From contig NZ_JAQEVU010000008.1 in the NCBI RefSeq assembly GCF_027694345.1, positions 44,725 to 108,724 on the forward strand: 64,000 bases of DNA. Direction: 5' to 3'. Under the pieces are notes generated by a model, which saw nothing but the letters and a program-made list of their open reading frames with translations, did not search any database and was not told the origin of the DNA. Origin of the DNA: Varibaculum timonense_A (lineage in GTDB: Bacteria; Actinomycetota; Actinomycetes; Actinomycetales; Actinomycetaceae). This document shows, in pieces, positions 8,772-18,444 of this stretch. Position numbers and translations under genes: made by a program. The stretch's first letter is position 1. Each line of letters begins with the position of its first letter.

Positions 8772-9866
8772 CTACTTCTTCCCCCCAGACGTAAGCCCCG
8801 TGCGGAACTCGACTACGTCTCCGTCTTGCATCACGTAGTCTTTGCCCTCTTGGCGCAGCTTTCCGGCCTCACGCGCAGCGTGAATCGAACCCAGTTCCAC
8901 TAGCTCATCAAACCCGATAATCTCGGCTTTAATGAATCCCCGTTCGAAATCACTGTGAATTACCCCGGCGGCTTGGGGGGCTGTCCAGCCTTTACGAATC
9001 GTCCAGGCGCGGGACTCTTTTTCCCCAGCCGTCAAATAAGTTTGCAACCCCAAAGTATCGAAACCCACCCGGGCTAACTGGTCAAGACCGGACTCGCTTT
9101 GCCCGGACTCTTCCAGCATTTCCCGCGCGTCCTCTTCATCCAGTTCTACTAGATCCGCTTCAAACTGGGCATCTAAGAAAATCGCTTTCGCTGGCGCAAC
9201 TAGATTCTCTAATTCTTGGCGTTGCCCCTCATCGAGTAACTGATCCGCATCCATATTGAACACGTAGATGAACGGCTTCAAAGTCATCAGTTGGAATTCT
9301 TTCAGCAGTTCTTTATCCAGTTCATCGTGGGCAGATAGCAGCGCTCCGTCCTCTAAAATCGCCTGGGCTTTCTTTACTTCTGCCAGTACTTCCGGTTCGG
9401 TTTTGCGCCCTCGGACTTCCTTTTCTAAGCGGGGAACCGCTTTTTCTAGAGTCTGCAGGTCGGCGAGAACCAGTTCGGTAGAAATAGTTTCAATATCGGA
9501 AGTCGGATCAATCTTGCCATCTACGTGCACCACGTCGGGGTCGCTAAACACCCGGGTTACCTGGCAAATCGCGTCAGCTTCCCTAATGTTTGCCAAAAAC
9601 TGGTTACCGAGTCCCTCCCCTTGAGAGGCGCCCTTCACGATTCCCGCAATATCAACGAAAGAAACCGTGGCGGGCACAGTTTTCGCCGAATTAAACATTT
9701 CGGTTAGTTTTTTCAGGCGTGGATCCGGCAGCGGGACCACCCCCACGTTGGGGTCAATAGTCGCGAACGGATAATTCGCTGCTAATACGGTTGCGCGGGT
9801 GAGCGCATTGAACAAAGTTGATTTACCAACGTTAGGTAATCCTGCAATCCCAATTGTTAAAGCCAC
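8772..9866 (-). CDS. ychF: Redox-regulated ATPase YchF (Obg family)
   Basis: This 364-residue protein has P-loop GLPNVGKSTLFNALT at the N-terminus, switch II DIAGIVKGASQGEGLGNQFL, a G4-like NMDA motif near residue 205, and a C-terminal TGS domain ending GKDYVMQDGDVVEFRTG. YchF/OLA1 proteins prefer ATP over GTP and associate with ribosomes. Length and domain order are standard. It is followed 53 bp upstream on the same strand by the membrane esterase gene, and is probably a separate unit. Confidence 0.95.
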   Translation of the reverse strand: MALTIGIAGLPNVGKSTLFNALTRATVLAANYPFATIDPNVGVVPLPDPRLKKLTEMFNSAKTVPATVSFVDIAGIVKGASQGEGLGNQFLANIREADAICQVTRVFSDPDVVHVDGKIDPTSDIETISTELVLADLQTLEKAVPRLEKEVRGRKTEPEVLAEVKKAQAILEDGALLSAHDELDKELLKEFQLMTLKPFIYVFNMDADQLLDEGQRQELENLVAPAKAIFLDAQFEADLVELDEEDAREMLEESGQSESGLDQLARVGFDTLGLQTYLTAGEKESRAWTIRKGWTAPQAAGVIHSDFERGFIKAEIIGFDELVELGSIHAAREAGKLRQEGKDYVMQDGDVVEFRTGLTSGGKK

Positions 9867-9919
9867 GTCTCTACCTTATCTAAGCGTTAAAGCCGGGGGA
9901 AAATCACTACCTCGCCAAC

Positions 9920-11371
9920 CTAGACCGCGCCATTGATAGTGCGAATTATTTCGGCAATCGAAGTATAGAACTCCCCTGCCCGATTTATAGGGAGCAGCAC
10001 CGCCAGTATTACCAGCATCATTGCAGCTACGCACCCTAGCAATGCTCGCAGATAGGACGCACGCGCCGCTTTTTCCATTATCTTTGGCACGAAGCGAACC
10101 ACGAGCGCCAAAGCCAAGATGGCTATAGCAGCTACGGCAGTAATGGCCCCCAAACCCATCAGTGAAAATACTCCCGGATTTTTTTGCGGGATTAGCGCGG
10201 AATCGGCTCCCAAGATTTGCGAAACCTTTGGGGCTTTAGTGGTGCGAATCTGCTGCCACCAGCGGTAAAGGTCGGGCATTTGGTCGCGCCAAGTAGCCCA
10301 GTTGTGCCCTCCTTCGGCTTTAACATTCAACTGTAGACGGTCGCCAGGTGCTAACTGCGCCGCGGAGAACGCTTTTGCGATATGGATAGATTCTCTGTCC
10401 AATTGCGCCCCAAACACGTACATATCTAATGTCCAAGGGCGCGGCCTGCTTATTAAAGAAGACAAAGTATTATCTTGGAACGTTTTTCCAGAACGCACCC
10501 CCCAATTTCCAACAATCGGCTGATCATAGCCAGAAAGTACGCCACTAGCTCCAAAGACATCCCCATATAAAACCCCCAGGCGGGCGGCACAATACGCCCC
10601 GGAAGAATTACCGGCAATCATCCAATCCTGACGGTTATCGGAAACATTGGGAAACACCGAGCGAATCATTTTCGGAATATCGAAACTGAGCCAAGTCGCT
10701 GTTTGCGCCCCTCGCTGAACATTTGCACAGGTAGGCGCTTTAAGATTCACGTTGCCTTCGGGAATAACCACAATCGTGGGAGCAATTTCCCCCTGGTCAA
10801 TCGCTTTTTGTAAAGTACCGGAAAAATCTAGGGCGCGAGCAACCGAAACAGGAGAACCGGGATAGCCGTGAATAAACTCTAAAACGTTATAGGTTTTTGA
10901 ACGGTCTTGCGGGTCATATCCCTCGGGTGTCCACACAATAACCTGCTCTTTTACCCCCGATTTTGGACCGGAAAATACCGTTACTTCTCCGCCCTTAGCG
11001 GAAGGCTTGAAACTGGGGAACCACTGTTCTTGACCCGGTAATGCCGAAGCGGTTTGCGGGTTCATTTTCTGTGATTGCGAGGACGCGGAAGCAGTTTTTT
11101 TAAGCTCCTCACCCCTTAGGGTATCGGTAATTGTCACCTTGGTTGTTTGCTTATTAGTCAGCATTTCCCACAGCTCAACTGGGCTAGAGAAATACTGCAT
11201 TGGGCGATTAATAACCAAAGCGATTGCTATTACCTGCACTATCGCCACCAATAGGACTAACCCGGTGGAACGCAGCGCCTTTCCAGGTTTGCGAATCATC
11301 TGCGGTAAAGCTAGCAGAGCCCCTACAGCCAGTAGGCAGGAAATAATAACGAATGGTAAAGAAGCTAACAC
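9920..11371 (-). CDS. Membrane-anchored alpha/beta-hydrolase esterase
   Basis: This 483-residue protein has two N-terminal membrane helices (about residues 3-23 and 35-55) and a large extracytoplasmic domain. Two C-terminal helices lie around 400-425 and 440-465. The central domain matches the esterase (PF00756, antigen 85/Fes-like) family: EFIHGYPGSP, the nucleophile elbow GNSSGAYCAA, and the catalytic-His region GGHNWATWRDQMP. It likely acts on envelope-associated esters outside the membrane; the substrate is unknown. It lies 8 bp downstream of ispH on the same strand, so they are probably co-transcribed. Confidence 0.8.
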   Translation of the reverse strand: MLASLPFVIISCLLAVGALLALPQMIRKPGKALRSTGLVLLVAIVQVIAIALVINRPMQYFSSPVELWEMLTNKQTTKVTITDTLRGEELKKTASASSQSQKMNPQTASALPGQEQWFPSFKPSAKGGEVTVFSGPKSGVKEQVIVWTPEGYDPQDRSKTYNVLEFIHGYPGSPVSVARALDFSGTLQKAIDQGEIAPTIVVIPEGNVNLKAPTCANVQRGAQTATWLSFDIPKMIRSVFPNVSDNRQDWMIAGNSSGAYCAARLGVLYGDVFGASGVLSGYDQPIVGNWGVRSGKTFQDNTLSSLISRPRPWTLDMYVFGAQLDRESIHIAKAFSAAQLAPGDRLQLNVKAEGGHNWATWRDQMPDLYRWWQQIRTTKAPKVSQILGADSALIPQKNPGVFSLMGLGAITAVAAIAILALALVVRFVPKIMEKAARASYLRALLGCVAAMMLVILAVLLPINRAGEFYTSIAEIIRTINGAV

Positions 11372-11379
11372 CTATTCTC

Positions 11380-12384
11380 CTAGCAGGTATGCCCCGGATC
11401 GTTTGTGCGCCGGCGGTTATTAGTCTTAATTATTCCAGCTTCTGTCAGTTCTTTACGTAAAGGTAAAGGCAGCGCGAAAGTTACTGTTTCCCGGGCAGTT
11501 TCTACTTCTTGCACGTCCGCAAAACCCCAGTGGGCAAGTTGCTCCAAAACTTCCTTTACCAGCACTTCCGGTACTGAAGCTCCCGAGGTAACCCCTACCG
11601 TTTGCGTCTGACTAAACCATTCTTTTCGCATCTCGGAAGCTGTATCAATCCGGTAGGCGCACTTTGCTCCCCCCTCGAGGGCAACTTCTTTCAACCTCAC
11701 CGAATTCGAGGAATTTGCCGAACCTACGACAATGACAACCTGAGCGGCTTCCGCAATCTTCTTTACTGCACCTTGGCGGTTTTGGGTAGCGAAACAGATA
11801 TCTTCACTGGGAGGATCGTTGAGATTTGGGAAACGTTCCCGCAGCTTCTCTACGGTTTGCCTAGTCTCATCTAAACTTAGCGTGGTTTGAGAAAGCCAGA
11901 CTACTTTTTCCTGGTCGCGCACCTGCACTTGGTTCACGCTCTCTAGATCTCCCACTACCTGAATATGGTCGGGAGCTTCCCCCTGAGTGCCTTCTACTTC
12001 CTCGTGCCCAGCGTGTCCCACCAGCACAATGTCATAGTCAGCTTTGGCGAAACGCAGGGCTTCGCGGTGGACTTTAGTCACCAGCGGGCAGGTGGCATCG
12101 ACGGTTTTAAGTCCCCGACGCTTGGCTTCTTCGCGCACCGCCGGCGATACTCCATGGGCGGAGAACACTACCCTTGCTCCGGCAGGTACTTCATCTAGTT
12201 CGGTCACAAAACGCGCACCTTTAGCGCTCAATTGCTCTACCACAAACTTGTTATGCACGATTTCTTTACGCACATAAACCGGCGCACCATAGAGAGCCAA
12301 CGCTTTTTCTACCACGTCAACCGCGCGATCTACTCCCGCGCAGTAGCCACGCGGAGCCGCTAGAAGCACTTTCTTTTCTGCCAC
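11380..12384 (-). CDS. ispH: 4-hydroxy-3-methylbut-2-enyl diphosphate reductase
   Basis: This 334-residue IspH/LytB is the last enzyme of the MEP isoprenoid pathway, reducing HMBPP to IPP and DMAPP. The three [4Fe-4S] cysteines are visible in GYCAGVDRAV, DATCPLV and CFATQNRQ. The catalytic Glu/His region GHAGHEEVEGTQGE and the TSGASVPE substrate-binding stretch are intact. The start ATG has no close competitor. It is divergent from xseA, as in many actinobacteria. Confidence 0.97.
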   Translation of the reverse strand: MAEKKVLLAAPRGYCAGVDRAVDVVEKALALYGAPVYVRKEIVHNKFVVEQLSAKGARFVTELDEVPAGARVVFSAHGVSPAVREEAKRRGLKTVDATCPLVTKVHREALRFAKADYDIVLVGHAGHEEVEGTQGEAPDHIQVVGDLESVNQVQVRDQEKVVWLSQTTLSLDETRQTVEKLRERFPNLNDPPSEDICFATQNRQGAVKKIAEAAQVVIVVGSANSSNSVRLKEVALEGGAKCAYRIDTASEMRKEWFSQTQTVGVTSGASVPEVLVKEVLEQLAHWGFADVQEVETARETVTFALPLPLRKELTEAGIIKTNNRRRTNDPGHTC

Positions 12385-12491
12385 ATATATATCCTACTAA
12401 GGTATTATGCCTGATGCCCATCGGCTAAACACTGTTTATACCGCAGAGCTCATCTATGCTAGCGACCCGAAGTTGCCGATACAATAAAGCG

Positions 12492-13778
12492 GTGCAAACA
12501 AATCAGTCCCAGCCCGGCATCTCGCTTGCCCCCACTGCGGCGCAAACTACCCGCGATAATCCCTGGCCACTCTCGCTGCTGACCCAAAATATAAAGAAAT
12601 ATGTCAGCCGGATGTCTCGGCTTTGGGTATGCGGGCAGGTAGTGGAATATAAGCCCCGCCCCGGCTCCCGGATGGCGTTTTTTGTACTGCGAGACACAAA
12701 AGAAACCACCTCGATGACAGTGAAATGTTTCCCTACCGTGCTAGACCAGGTGGGAAGCGATTTTTCTGAGGGCGCGCAGGTAGTAGTGCTCGCCAAACCT
12801 GACTTTTATGAAGGCTCGGGGTCTCTATCCTTATTTGCTAACGAAGTGCATACAGTGGGAGTTGGTAATCTACTGGCTCAGATTGAGCAGTTACGGAAAA
12901 AGCTAGCGGCAGAAGGTCTATTTTTAGAGACAAAAAAGCAGCCCTTACCGGCGATTCCGGGCAAAATTGGTTTAATCGTAGGGCGCAACGCTAAAGCCAA
13001 ACAGGACGTGATGGTAAATGCTTTGGCTCGTTGGCCACTTGCCGAGTTTGAGGTGCGGGAAGTGGCAGTGCAAGGGCCCACCTGCGCCCAGGAAGTAACC
13101 CGGGCTTTACAAGAGCTGGACTTTCTGCCCGAAGTGGAAGTGATTGTGATTTCCCGCGGCGGCGGAGCGGTGGAAGATTTGTTGCCATTTTCTGAGGAAT
13201 CTTTGGTGCGGGCAGCAGCGGCGGCGCGCACCCCCCTAGTTTCCGCTATCGGGCATGAAGAGGACGCTCCCCTGCTAGATTTCGTAGCTGACTATCGGGC
13301 TTCTACCCCTACTGATGCTGCCCGGAGGATTGTGCCTGATTTACGAGAAGAAACCTTGGGGCTGGAAAATGCGCGTAGCCGTTTACGCACCCTAATATCC
13401 GCCCTCCTCGATCAACATCTCGGACAGTTAGCTAGTCTTAGGGCGCGACCAGTTATGGCTGATCCGGCGGCTGTAATTGCCGCGCAAGAGCAATCTTTAG
13501 CATTAGCTAGTCAGCATCTACGTTTTCGTTTTGAAACCAGCCTACAAAATCAGGTGACCTCACTTAATGGATGGAAAGATGCTCTGAAAGCATATTCTCC
13601 GCAAGCTATTTTGGAACGTGGGTACAGCATTTTGCGTTCCCCGTCCGGAAGTGTAATTAACTCGGTTTCACAGGTTAATAAAGGTGATTTGCTCGAAGCC
13701 ATTTTCCCTGATGGAAGCGCAGTTACAAAAGTTTTTGGCACCAATGCGAAAACCACTCCAGGAGGTAAAAATGAGTGA
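12492..13778 (+). CDS. xseA: Exodeoxyribonuclease VII large subunit
   Basis: This subunit carries an N-terminal OB-fold (WVCGQVVEYKPRPGSRMAFFVLRD), the catalytic Exonuc_VII_L core with GKIGLIVGRNAKAKQDV, VISRGGGAVEDLLPFSEE and SAIGHEEDAPLLDFVADYRASTPTDAA, and a C-terminal coiled region. It degrades single-stranded DNA with XseB. The GTG at 12,492 is preferred because homology starts just after it; an in-frame ATG at 12,456 would add 12 unlikely residues. It overlaps xseB by 8 bp. Confidence 0.93.
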   Translation: MQTNQSQPGISLAPTAAQTTRDNPWPLSLLTQNIKKYVSRMSRLWVCGQVVEYKPRPGSRMAFFVLRDTKETTSMTVKCFPTVLDQVGSDFSEGAQVVVLAKPDFYEGSGSLSLFANEVHTVGVGNLLAQIEQLRKKLAAEGLFLETKKQPLPAIPGKIGLIVGRNAKAKQDVMVNALARWPLAEFEVREVAVQGPTCAQEVTRALQELDFLPEVEVIVISRGGGAVEDLLPFSEESLVRAAAAARTPLVSAIGHEEDAPLLDFVADYRASTPTDAARRIVPDLREETLGLENARSRLRTLISALLDQHLGQLASLRARPVMADPAAVIAAQEQSLALASQHLRFRFETSLQNQVTSLNGWKDALKAYSPQAILERGYSILRSPSGSVINSVSQVNKGDLLEAIFPDGSAVTKVFGTNAKTTPGGKNE

Positions 13779-13986
13779 AACAGACTCTCAGATTCCGGTA
13801 TCGGAGCTGTCGTATGAACAAGCCCGCGAGCAGTTAGTGTCAGCTATTGGGCAGCTAGAGGCCGGTAAACTGGGATTAGAGGAATCCTTGGAGGTTTGGC
13901 AGCGCGGAGAGGAACTAGCTAAACACTGCCAAGCTTTTCTTGATCGGGCTAAAGCCCGTCTAGATCAGGTAAAACAGGCGGATTAG
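13771..13986 (+). CDS. xseB: Exodeoxyribonuclease VII small subunit
   Basis: This 71-residue helical protein has the XseB signature LSYEQAREQLVSAIGQLEAGKLGLEESLEVWQRG (given in part) and LDRAKARLDQV. The ATG lies inside the end of xseA and is preceded by a perfect AGGAGGT seven bases upstream, giving tight coupling. That ribosome binding site decides the start over a longer upstream-open frame. Confidence 0.95.
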   Translation: MSETDSQIPVSELSYEQAREQLVSAIGQLEAGKLGLEESLEVWQRGEELAKHCQAFLDRAKARLDQVKQAD

Positions 13987-14012
13987 CCCCTACAGCACCT
14001 ATTTGTTATGAC

Positions 14013-14042
14013 AGTAGGGGCATACCCGAAAGCGCCCCTACT
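14013..14042. terminator. Hairpin between convergent xseB and greA
   Basis: AGTAGGGGC (14,013-14,021) pairs perfectly with GCCCCTACT (14,034-14,042) across a 12-base loop. The right arm overlaps the greA stop codon. There is no T-run on either strand, so it may be a weak bidirectional terminator. Confidence 0.4.
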
Positions 14043-14514
14043 GGTAGGGGGTTACTTCTAATAGCTCTACTTTAATTATCTTGCCATTGGGCGCTTCATA
14101 ATCTACACTTTCGCCTACCTTATGTCCCATTATGGCTTTTCCTAAGGGAGCATCTGGGGAATAAACATCCATTTCAACATCGGGGCTGGCTTCCCGTGAC
14201 CCCATCAGGAATGTTACTTCACGGCGTCCTAAAGTAGCTTTTACTACCATTCCAGGCTCGACTATGCCGTCATCTGCTGGAGGCTTGCCAACTTCGGCGT
14301 TTTCAATAATCTCTTTTAACTGTAGAATGCGGGTTTCATTCCAGGATTGTTGTTCGCGCGCGGCGTGGTAGCCACCGTTTTCTTTTAAGTCTCCCTCTTG
14401 ACGGGCTTCATCGATGCGACGAGCGATTGCTGGGCGTTCCACTTCTTCGAGGTTGCGCAGTTCGTCTTGCAGACGATCATAAGATTCTTGGGTCATCCAG
14501 GTCTTGTCTGCCAT
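14038..14514 (-). CDS. greA: Transcription elongation factor GreA
   Basis: This 158-residue protein has an N-terminal coiled coil with the acidic tip region EARQEGDLKENGGYHAAREQ, then the C-terminal FKBP-like domain ending MGHKVGESVDYEAPNGKIIKVELLEV. GreA rescues backtracked RNA polymerase by stimulating transcript cleavage. It is single-copy in most actinobacteria. A strong hairpin at 14,544-14,566 separates it from the upstream hemolysin III gene. Confidence 0.95.
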   Translation of the reverse strand: MADKTWMTQESYDRLQDELRNLEEVERPAIARRIDEARQEGDLKENGGYHAAREQQSWNETRILQLKEIIENAEVGKPPADDGIVEPGMVVKATLGRREVTFLMGSREASPDVEMDVYSPDAPLGKAIMGHKVGESVDYEAPNGKIIKVELLEVTPYQ

Positions 14515-14543
14515 ATTGTTCTCCTAAGCTCATATACAAAAGA

Positions 14544-14566
14544 CTGACCGCGCCGAGCGCGGTCAG
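14544..14566 (-). terminator. Rho-independent terminator of the hemolysin III-like gene
   Basis: A perfect 10-bp GC-rich stem, CTGACCGCGC with GCGCGGTCAG, has a 3-base loop. On the minus strand it is followed by TCTTTTG. It lies 30 bp upstream of greA, so it ends the upstream transcript or sits in the greA leader. Confidence 0.65.
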
Positions 14567-14644
14567 TAAATAGCAGTTTTCAGTCTAACAAATCGCGGTA
14601 ACGCTGGCTATTAATTTTGCTGGTTGCAAAATGGCAGCTAAGCA

Positions 14645-15334
14645 CTAGGACAATACTGCGAAATAGGCGGCGATACAGATACACACCCAGCCCGCTACCG
14701 TTCCACTGTGGAATATCTCGTGATAGCCAAAATATTTTGCGTCTCTACCCGGCCAGCGAATCCCGTAAAAAATTGCCCCAATTGAATAACACAGCCCCCC
14801 GGCAATGAGCAGCCAGATAACCGCCCATCCCCCGGCTATGAGGATGGGGTTCATATACCACAGCGCTACCCACCCTAGAAGAATATAGATGGGGACATAT
14901 ACCCAGCGAGGAGCATTAACCCAAAAAACTGATAGGAAAATACCAAGTAATGCCCCTAGCCATACTATTAATAGTAGATGGGTAGTTTGCGATTTGTTTA
15001 GTAGGGATACCGCTATTGGGGTATATGACCCGGCAATCAGCAAGAATATATTACAGTGATCTAGGCGTCTCATCACCCCGTAGCCCCGCCTACCCCAAGG
15101 AACCCGGTGATATAGGGCGGAAACTCCAAATAACAGCAAAGAGCAAACTAGAAAAACCGCACACGCCCACCGTTTTTCCACGTTATCAGCAAGGCAAAGC
15201 ATAACTATTGAGGCTGCTAAAGCTAGTGGTGCGGTTCCGGCATGAATCCAGCCACGCATTTTAGGTTTATAACCGTAAGCATCTTTCCTATCCACTTCGG
15301 ATAACCGATTTTGAGTTTCGCTTTGGCTTTGCAC
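14645..15334 (-). CDS. Hemolysin III / YqfA-type (PAQR) membrane protein
   Basis: This 229-residue protein has about seven predicted membrane helices. Family motifs visible are GWIHAGTAPLALAASIVML, SALYHRVPWGRRGYGVMRRLDHCNIFLLIAGSY (given in part) and, at the C-terminus, GYHEIFHSGTVAGWVC. The H-x-D/H-x-H residues are typical of the zinc-site PAQR/hemolysin III fold. The physiological role in bacteria is poorly defined, and the hemolysin name is historical. Confidence 0.88.
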   Translation of the reverse strand: MQSQSETQNRLSEVDRKDAYGYKPKMRGWIHAGTAPLALAASIVMLCLADNVEKRWACAVFLVCSLLLFGVSALYHRVPWGRRGYGVMRRLDHCNIFLLIAGSYTPIAVSLLNKSQTTHLLLIVWLGALLGIFLSVFWVNAPRWVYVPIYILLGWVALWYMNPILIAGGWAVIWLLIAGGLCYSIGAIFYGIRWPGRDAKYFGYHEIFHSGTVAGWVCICIAAYFAVLS

Positions 15335-15462
15335 TGTCCCCTCCTGAGCTGGTGAAAACTTTATGCAATCATCAATAACCTACGGTAGCGTAACTTATCG
15401 AGGGTGTCAAACATCTCCTAGGCGGGGTAAAATCCTAATGTCTACCTCATAAAGGAGCGAGA

Positions 15463-16227
15463 TTGAGCCACCTAAGTAACCTGGTATATCGCCTATATGC
15501 CCGCAACCTAGAGAAAGCGCTGCCCACCGAGTCGCTGCCGCGTCATGTGGGAGTAATTCTCGATGGTAATCGGCGCTGGGCTCGTCAAATGGGTGCTAAA
15601 TCTGAAACCGGTCATAAGGTTGGAGCTGATAAAGCACTAGAGTTCCTGGGGTGGAGTGAAGAGGTAGGTATCCAGCTAGTAACTCTCTGGATGCTCTCAA
15701 CAGACAACCTCCGTCGTTCCGGAGAGGAATTAGACAAACTCTTTGACATAATCTGCGCAGTAGTAGAACAAATTTCATCCCAAGGGCATTGGCATCTGCG
15801 TTTACTGGGAAACCTATCCCTCTTACCTAAGCCGGTACAACAGCGCCTAAGCCAAGCAGTAACTAACTCTTGCCAGGACTCTCCCCTAACCGTAAATATC
15901 GCGGTCGGTTACGGAGGAAGAGAAGAAATAACCGAGGCGGTACGCGATTTACTACTTGAAAAAGCCAGTTCAGGGACAGATTTACAATCTGTAGCCGAGA
16001 ACCTGTCAGTAGATGAGATTACCTCTCACCTCTATACCGCCGGTCAGCCCGACCCGGATTTAGTTATCCGCACCTCTGGTGAACAGCGTCTTTCCGGGTT
16101 TCTCCTATGGCAATCTACCCATTCAGAATACTATTTCTGTGAAGCGTTCTGGCCAGACTTCCGCAAGATTGATTTCTATAGGGCGCTGCGTGATTTCGCT
16201 TTACGCGAGCGTCGCATGGGAAAATAA
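15463..16227 (+). CDS. uppS: Isoprenyl (undecaprenyl-type) diphosphate synthase
   Basis: This 254-residue cis-prenyltransferase has the catalytic Asp in GVILDGNRRWARQMGA. The substrate-binding region TLWMLSTDNLRRS and the C-terminal RTSGEQRLSGFLLWQSTHSEYYF are also present. It makes the long-chain lipid carrier for peptidoglycan, or a shorter Z-prenyl precursor; actinobacteria often have two such enzymes and chain length cannot be read here. The start is TTG at 15,463, with AAAGGAG seven bases upstream. Confidence 0.9.
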   Translation: MSHLSNLVYRLYARNLEKALPTESLPRHVGVILDGNRRWARQMGAKSETGHKVGADKALEFLGWSEEVGIQLVTLWMLSTDNLRRSGEELDKLFDIICAVVEQISSQGHWHLRLLGNLSLLPKPVQQRLSQAVTNSCQDSPLTVNIAVGYGGREEITEAVRDLLLEKASSGTDLQSVAENLSVDEITSHLYTAGQPDPDLVIRTSGEQRLSGFLLWQSTHSEYYFCEAFWPDFRKIDFYRALRDFALRERRMGK

Positions 16228-16254
16228 CCCCCGCTGCGCATTAGCTGTTTCCCG

Positions 16255-17832
16255 TCAGTCTTTAGAGTTCCCCTCAGACCCCTCGCCCTTAGTCATAGCT
16301 ACCTTTTGGGAGTGTATCGTATCTTCAATTTTCTTTTGGGCTCCTACCTCAAAATCGGTTTTAGCATCTCCCGGAACAGTCTGGTTCGGATCGGAACTAG
16401 CGAACTCGCTGAGCGCATCCTGAATCTGCAACTGTACTTTTTCAGCTTTTTTGGCATGTTCATAAGGAGTTTTATTCTCACCATTCTTTTCGGCCAGAGC
16501 CTTTGCCTCCCGAGCCTCAGATAGATTTTGGTCACTGGGACGAGAGGATTCTGCAAGTTCTTTATCTAGCAAACCAGGAGGTCCTCCCGGTCTATCTTGC
16601 TGATAGTTGAGGCGGATAAAGCTGTCATATCCTTTCAGGTAGAGCACCGTAGTATTTATAAACGCCAGCAACGGTACCGCAAATACGGCTCCAATGATTC
16701 CTACAGATGCCCCGCCAGCTGCAACCGCCAATAGAACCGCTACTGGATGCAAACTGACCGCATTAGACATTAATGCTGGTTGAAGCAGATTTGATTCCAA
16801 TTGCTGCACAACCAGGATAATAATCACCATCACTACCGCGGTAGTAAACCCTTTATCAACCAGGGCAATTGCTACTGCCATCATGCCAGAGATGATAGCG
16901 CCCAAAATAGGCACGAACGCAGCCAAGAAAACCAGCATCCCCAAGGGAATCGCTAAAGGAACCCCGATAATAAAGGCTCCTCCCCCAATACCAATCGCAT
17001 CAATAGCAGCAACTAGACATTGAGTGCGGGTATACGCCCCCAAAGTAACCCAACCGCGAATGGCGGCTTCGTTCAAAGGATTGCGTGCCGACCGGGGTAA
17101 AAGACGTAAAAACCATTGCCAAATCTTTCTTCCGTCCTTAAGAAAGAAGAATAGGCAGAATAACGCGGTAAGAAGCCCGGTAAAGGCGGAGGCCACAGCC
17201 GACATAGTGCCCAGGGCATTACTGGCAAGCCAGGAGGCGTTCTTACGGGCATAATTTTGGATTTGCTCTTGGGCTTGTGCCCATAGGTCAGACACCGTGT
17301 TGGTATCAAGTTGCAAAGGACCGGTAGCTAACCATTGAATCCCCTCATCAATGCCGTCTTTAGTGCGCGAAACCAAGTTCGGAAGTTCCGAAGCAAGCTG
17401 GGTAGTAGCCACCGAAATCATCGCGGTAACTACCCCCAAACCGATAAGCAAGGTTACGGTTGCCGCCAGAGTACGCGGAAAATGTAGTTTAATAAACAGC
17501 AGTCGCAAAAGCGGCTCTAAAAGCACAGCTAGCAAAACGGCGATTGCCGCCGGAACCACTATTATTTGAATTTTGCTAATTACAAAAACTAACCCGGCGA
17601 ACGCGCCAGCAATCACCAGCATCCGCCATGACCAATCTGCTGCTACCCGCAGGGTGAGAGGAACCGCAGTTTCTTGCGGGGTAGCTTCCCTGTCGTTTTC
17701 TTTCATCTGCGGCATTTCCTCGCGATAAGAGGGCATTTCGGGATGTGGTGCGGACGACTTATTCCTTGCCGAGGACAGTGAATCCACTAGATTTCTGGCT
17801 GTTTTGGTAAAGCGTTCAAGACGAAAGGTCAT
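16255..17832 (-). CDS. AI-2E family transporter (PerM/YdiK-like)
   Basis: This 525-residue protein has an ~85-residue charged N-terminal tail and seven to eight membrane helices between about residues 70 and 400. It contains the family pattern FLKDGRKIWQWFLRLLP, GVPLAIPLGMLVFLAAFVPILGAIISG (given in part) and LQPALMSNAVSLHPVAVLLAVAAGG. A ~120-residue low-complexity Lys/Glu-rich cytoplasmic tail follows. Family members move AI-2 or unrelated solutes, so the substrate is unknown. Gene orientation is convergent with uppS. Confidence 0.85.
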   Translation of the reverse strand: MTFRLERFTKTARNLVDSLSSARNKSSAPHPEMPSYREEMPQMKENDREATPQETAVPLTLRVAADWSWRMLVIAGAFAGLVFVISKIQIIVVPAAIAVLLAVLLEPLLRLLFIKLHFPRTLAATVTLLIGLGVVTAMISVATTQLASELPNLVSRTKDGIDEGIQWLATGPLQLDTNTVSDLWAQAQEQIQNYARKNASWLASNALGTMSAVASAFTGLLTALFCLFFFLKDGRKIWQWFLRLLPRSARNPLNEAAIRGWVTLGAYTRTQCLVAAIDAIGIGGGAFIIGVPLAIPLGMLVFLAAFVPILGAIISGMMAVAIALVDKGFTTAVVMVIIILVVQQLESNLLQPALMSNAVSLHPVAVLLAVAAGGASVGIIGAVFAVPLLAFINTTVLYLKGYDSFIRLNYQQDRPGGPPGLLDKELAESSRPSDQNLSEAREAKALAEKNGENKTPYEHAKKAEKVQLQIQDALSEFASSDPNQTVPGDAKTDFEVGAQKKIEDTIHSQKVAMTKGEGSEGNSKD

Positions 17833-17931
17833 AGTTAAAGGGTATCAGCGCCTCCGACCCTATTAGTAAAGCAGCAGATAACAGCGATACTATTAACCGC
17901 TGTAGGAACTAATTCTTGAGTGGCAACGGGG

Positions 17932-18429
17932 CTAGCGGGTCATACGAGAAATGAATTGCCCCGACTCTTCGTCTATTAAACTCAAGCCGTCCATAGTGAA
18001 ACCATTAATTCGCAAAAATCTGCGCTTTAGCTGGTCAGAGCGCAGCACCCAAATCTGTGCGGGAGTATCGTGATCAAGTACATAGTCCAGTAAACGTTGA
18101 GCTACTTGCGGTGAATAGAATTGCTCAATCACCCCAAAAAAGGCAATATCCAGGTCGCGGGGAGCCGGTCCTAAGTTATGGTCGTTTAGAGAAGACTTTC
18201 TTACATAAGCCATTCCCACTACCTGCCTACCCCGCGAAGCAAAAGCAATAGCGCGCCCTTTAGTTTGCAAAATCTGCTCATGCCAATAGCCAACTAAAGC
18301 CTCTTCGGTATATTTTTCCCAAAACGATTCTGGAGCCGCATGACCGATAGTCTCGGTGAGAATCTGGTAGTGTGCCATAGCTGCACCGGCAGCATCAACC
18401 AGAGTTGGGGTTCTCACAATCACCGACAT
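17932..18429 (-). CDS. GNAT-like N-acetyltransferase fold protein
   Basis: This 165-residue protein reads as a weak GNAT: an N-terminal helix-rich segment, RAIAFASRGRQVVGMAYV as the strand pair before the acetyl-CoA loop, then IEQFYSPQVAQRLLDYVLDHDTPAQIWVL (given in part) and RRFLRINGFTMDG. The last is typical of the C-terminal strands (FYxxxGF-like). The canonical Q/RxxGxG/A loop is not clear, so substrate and activity are unknown. A strong terminator lies immediately upstream, so it has its own promoter. Confidence 0.6.
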   Translation of the reverse strand: MSVIVRTPTLVDAAGAAMAHYQILTETIGHAAPESFWEKYTEEALVGYWHEQILQTKGRAIAFASRGRQVVGMAYVRKSSLNDHNLGPAPRDLDIAFFGVIEQFYSPQVAQRLLDYVLDHDTPAQIWVLRSDQLKRRFLRINGFTMDGLSLIDEESGQFISRMTR

Positions 18430-18444
18430 GGCAGATTCCTTTCA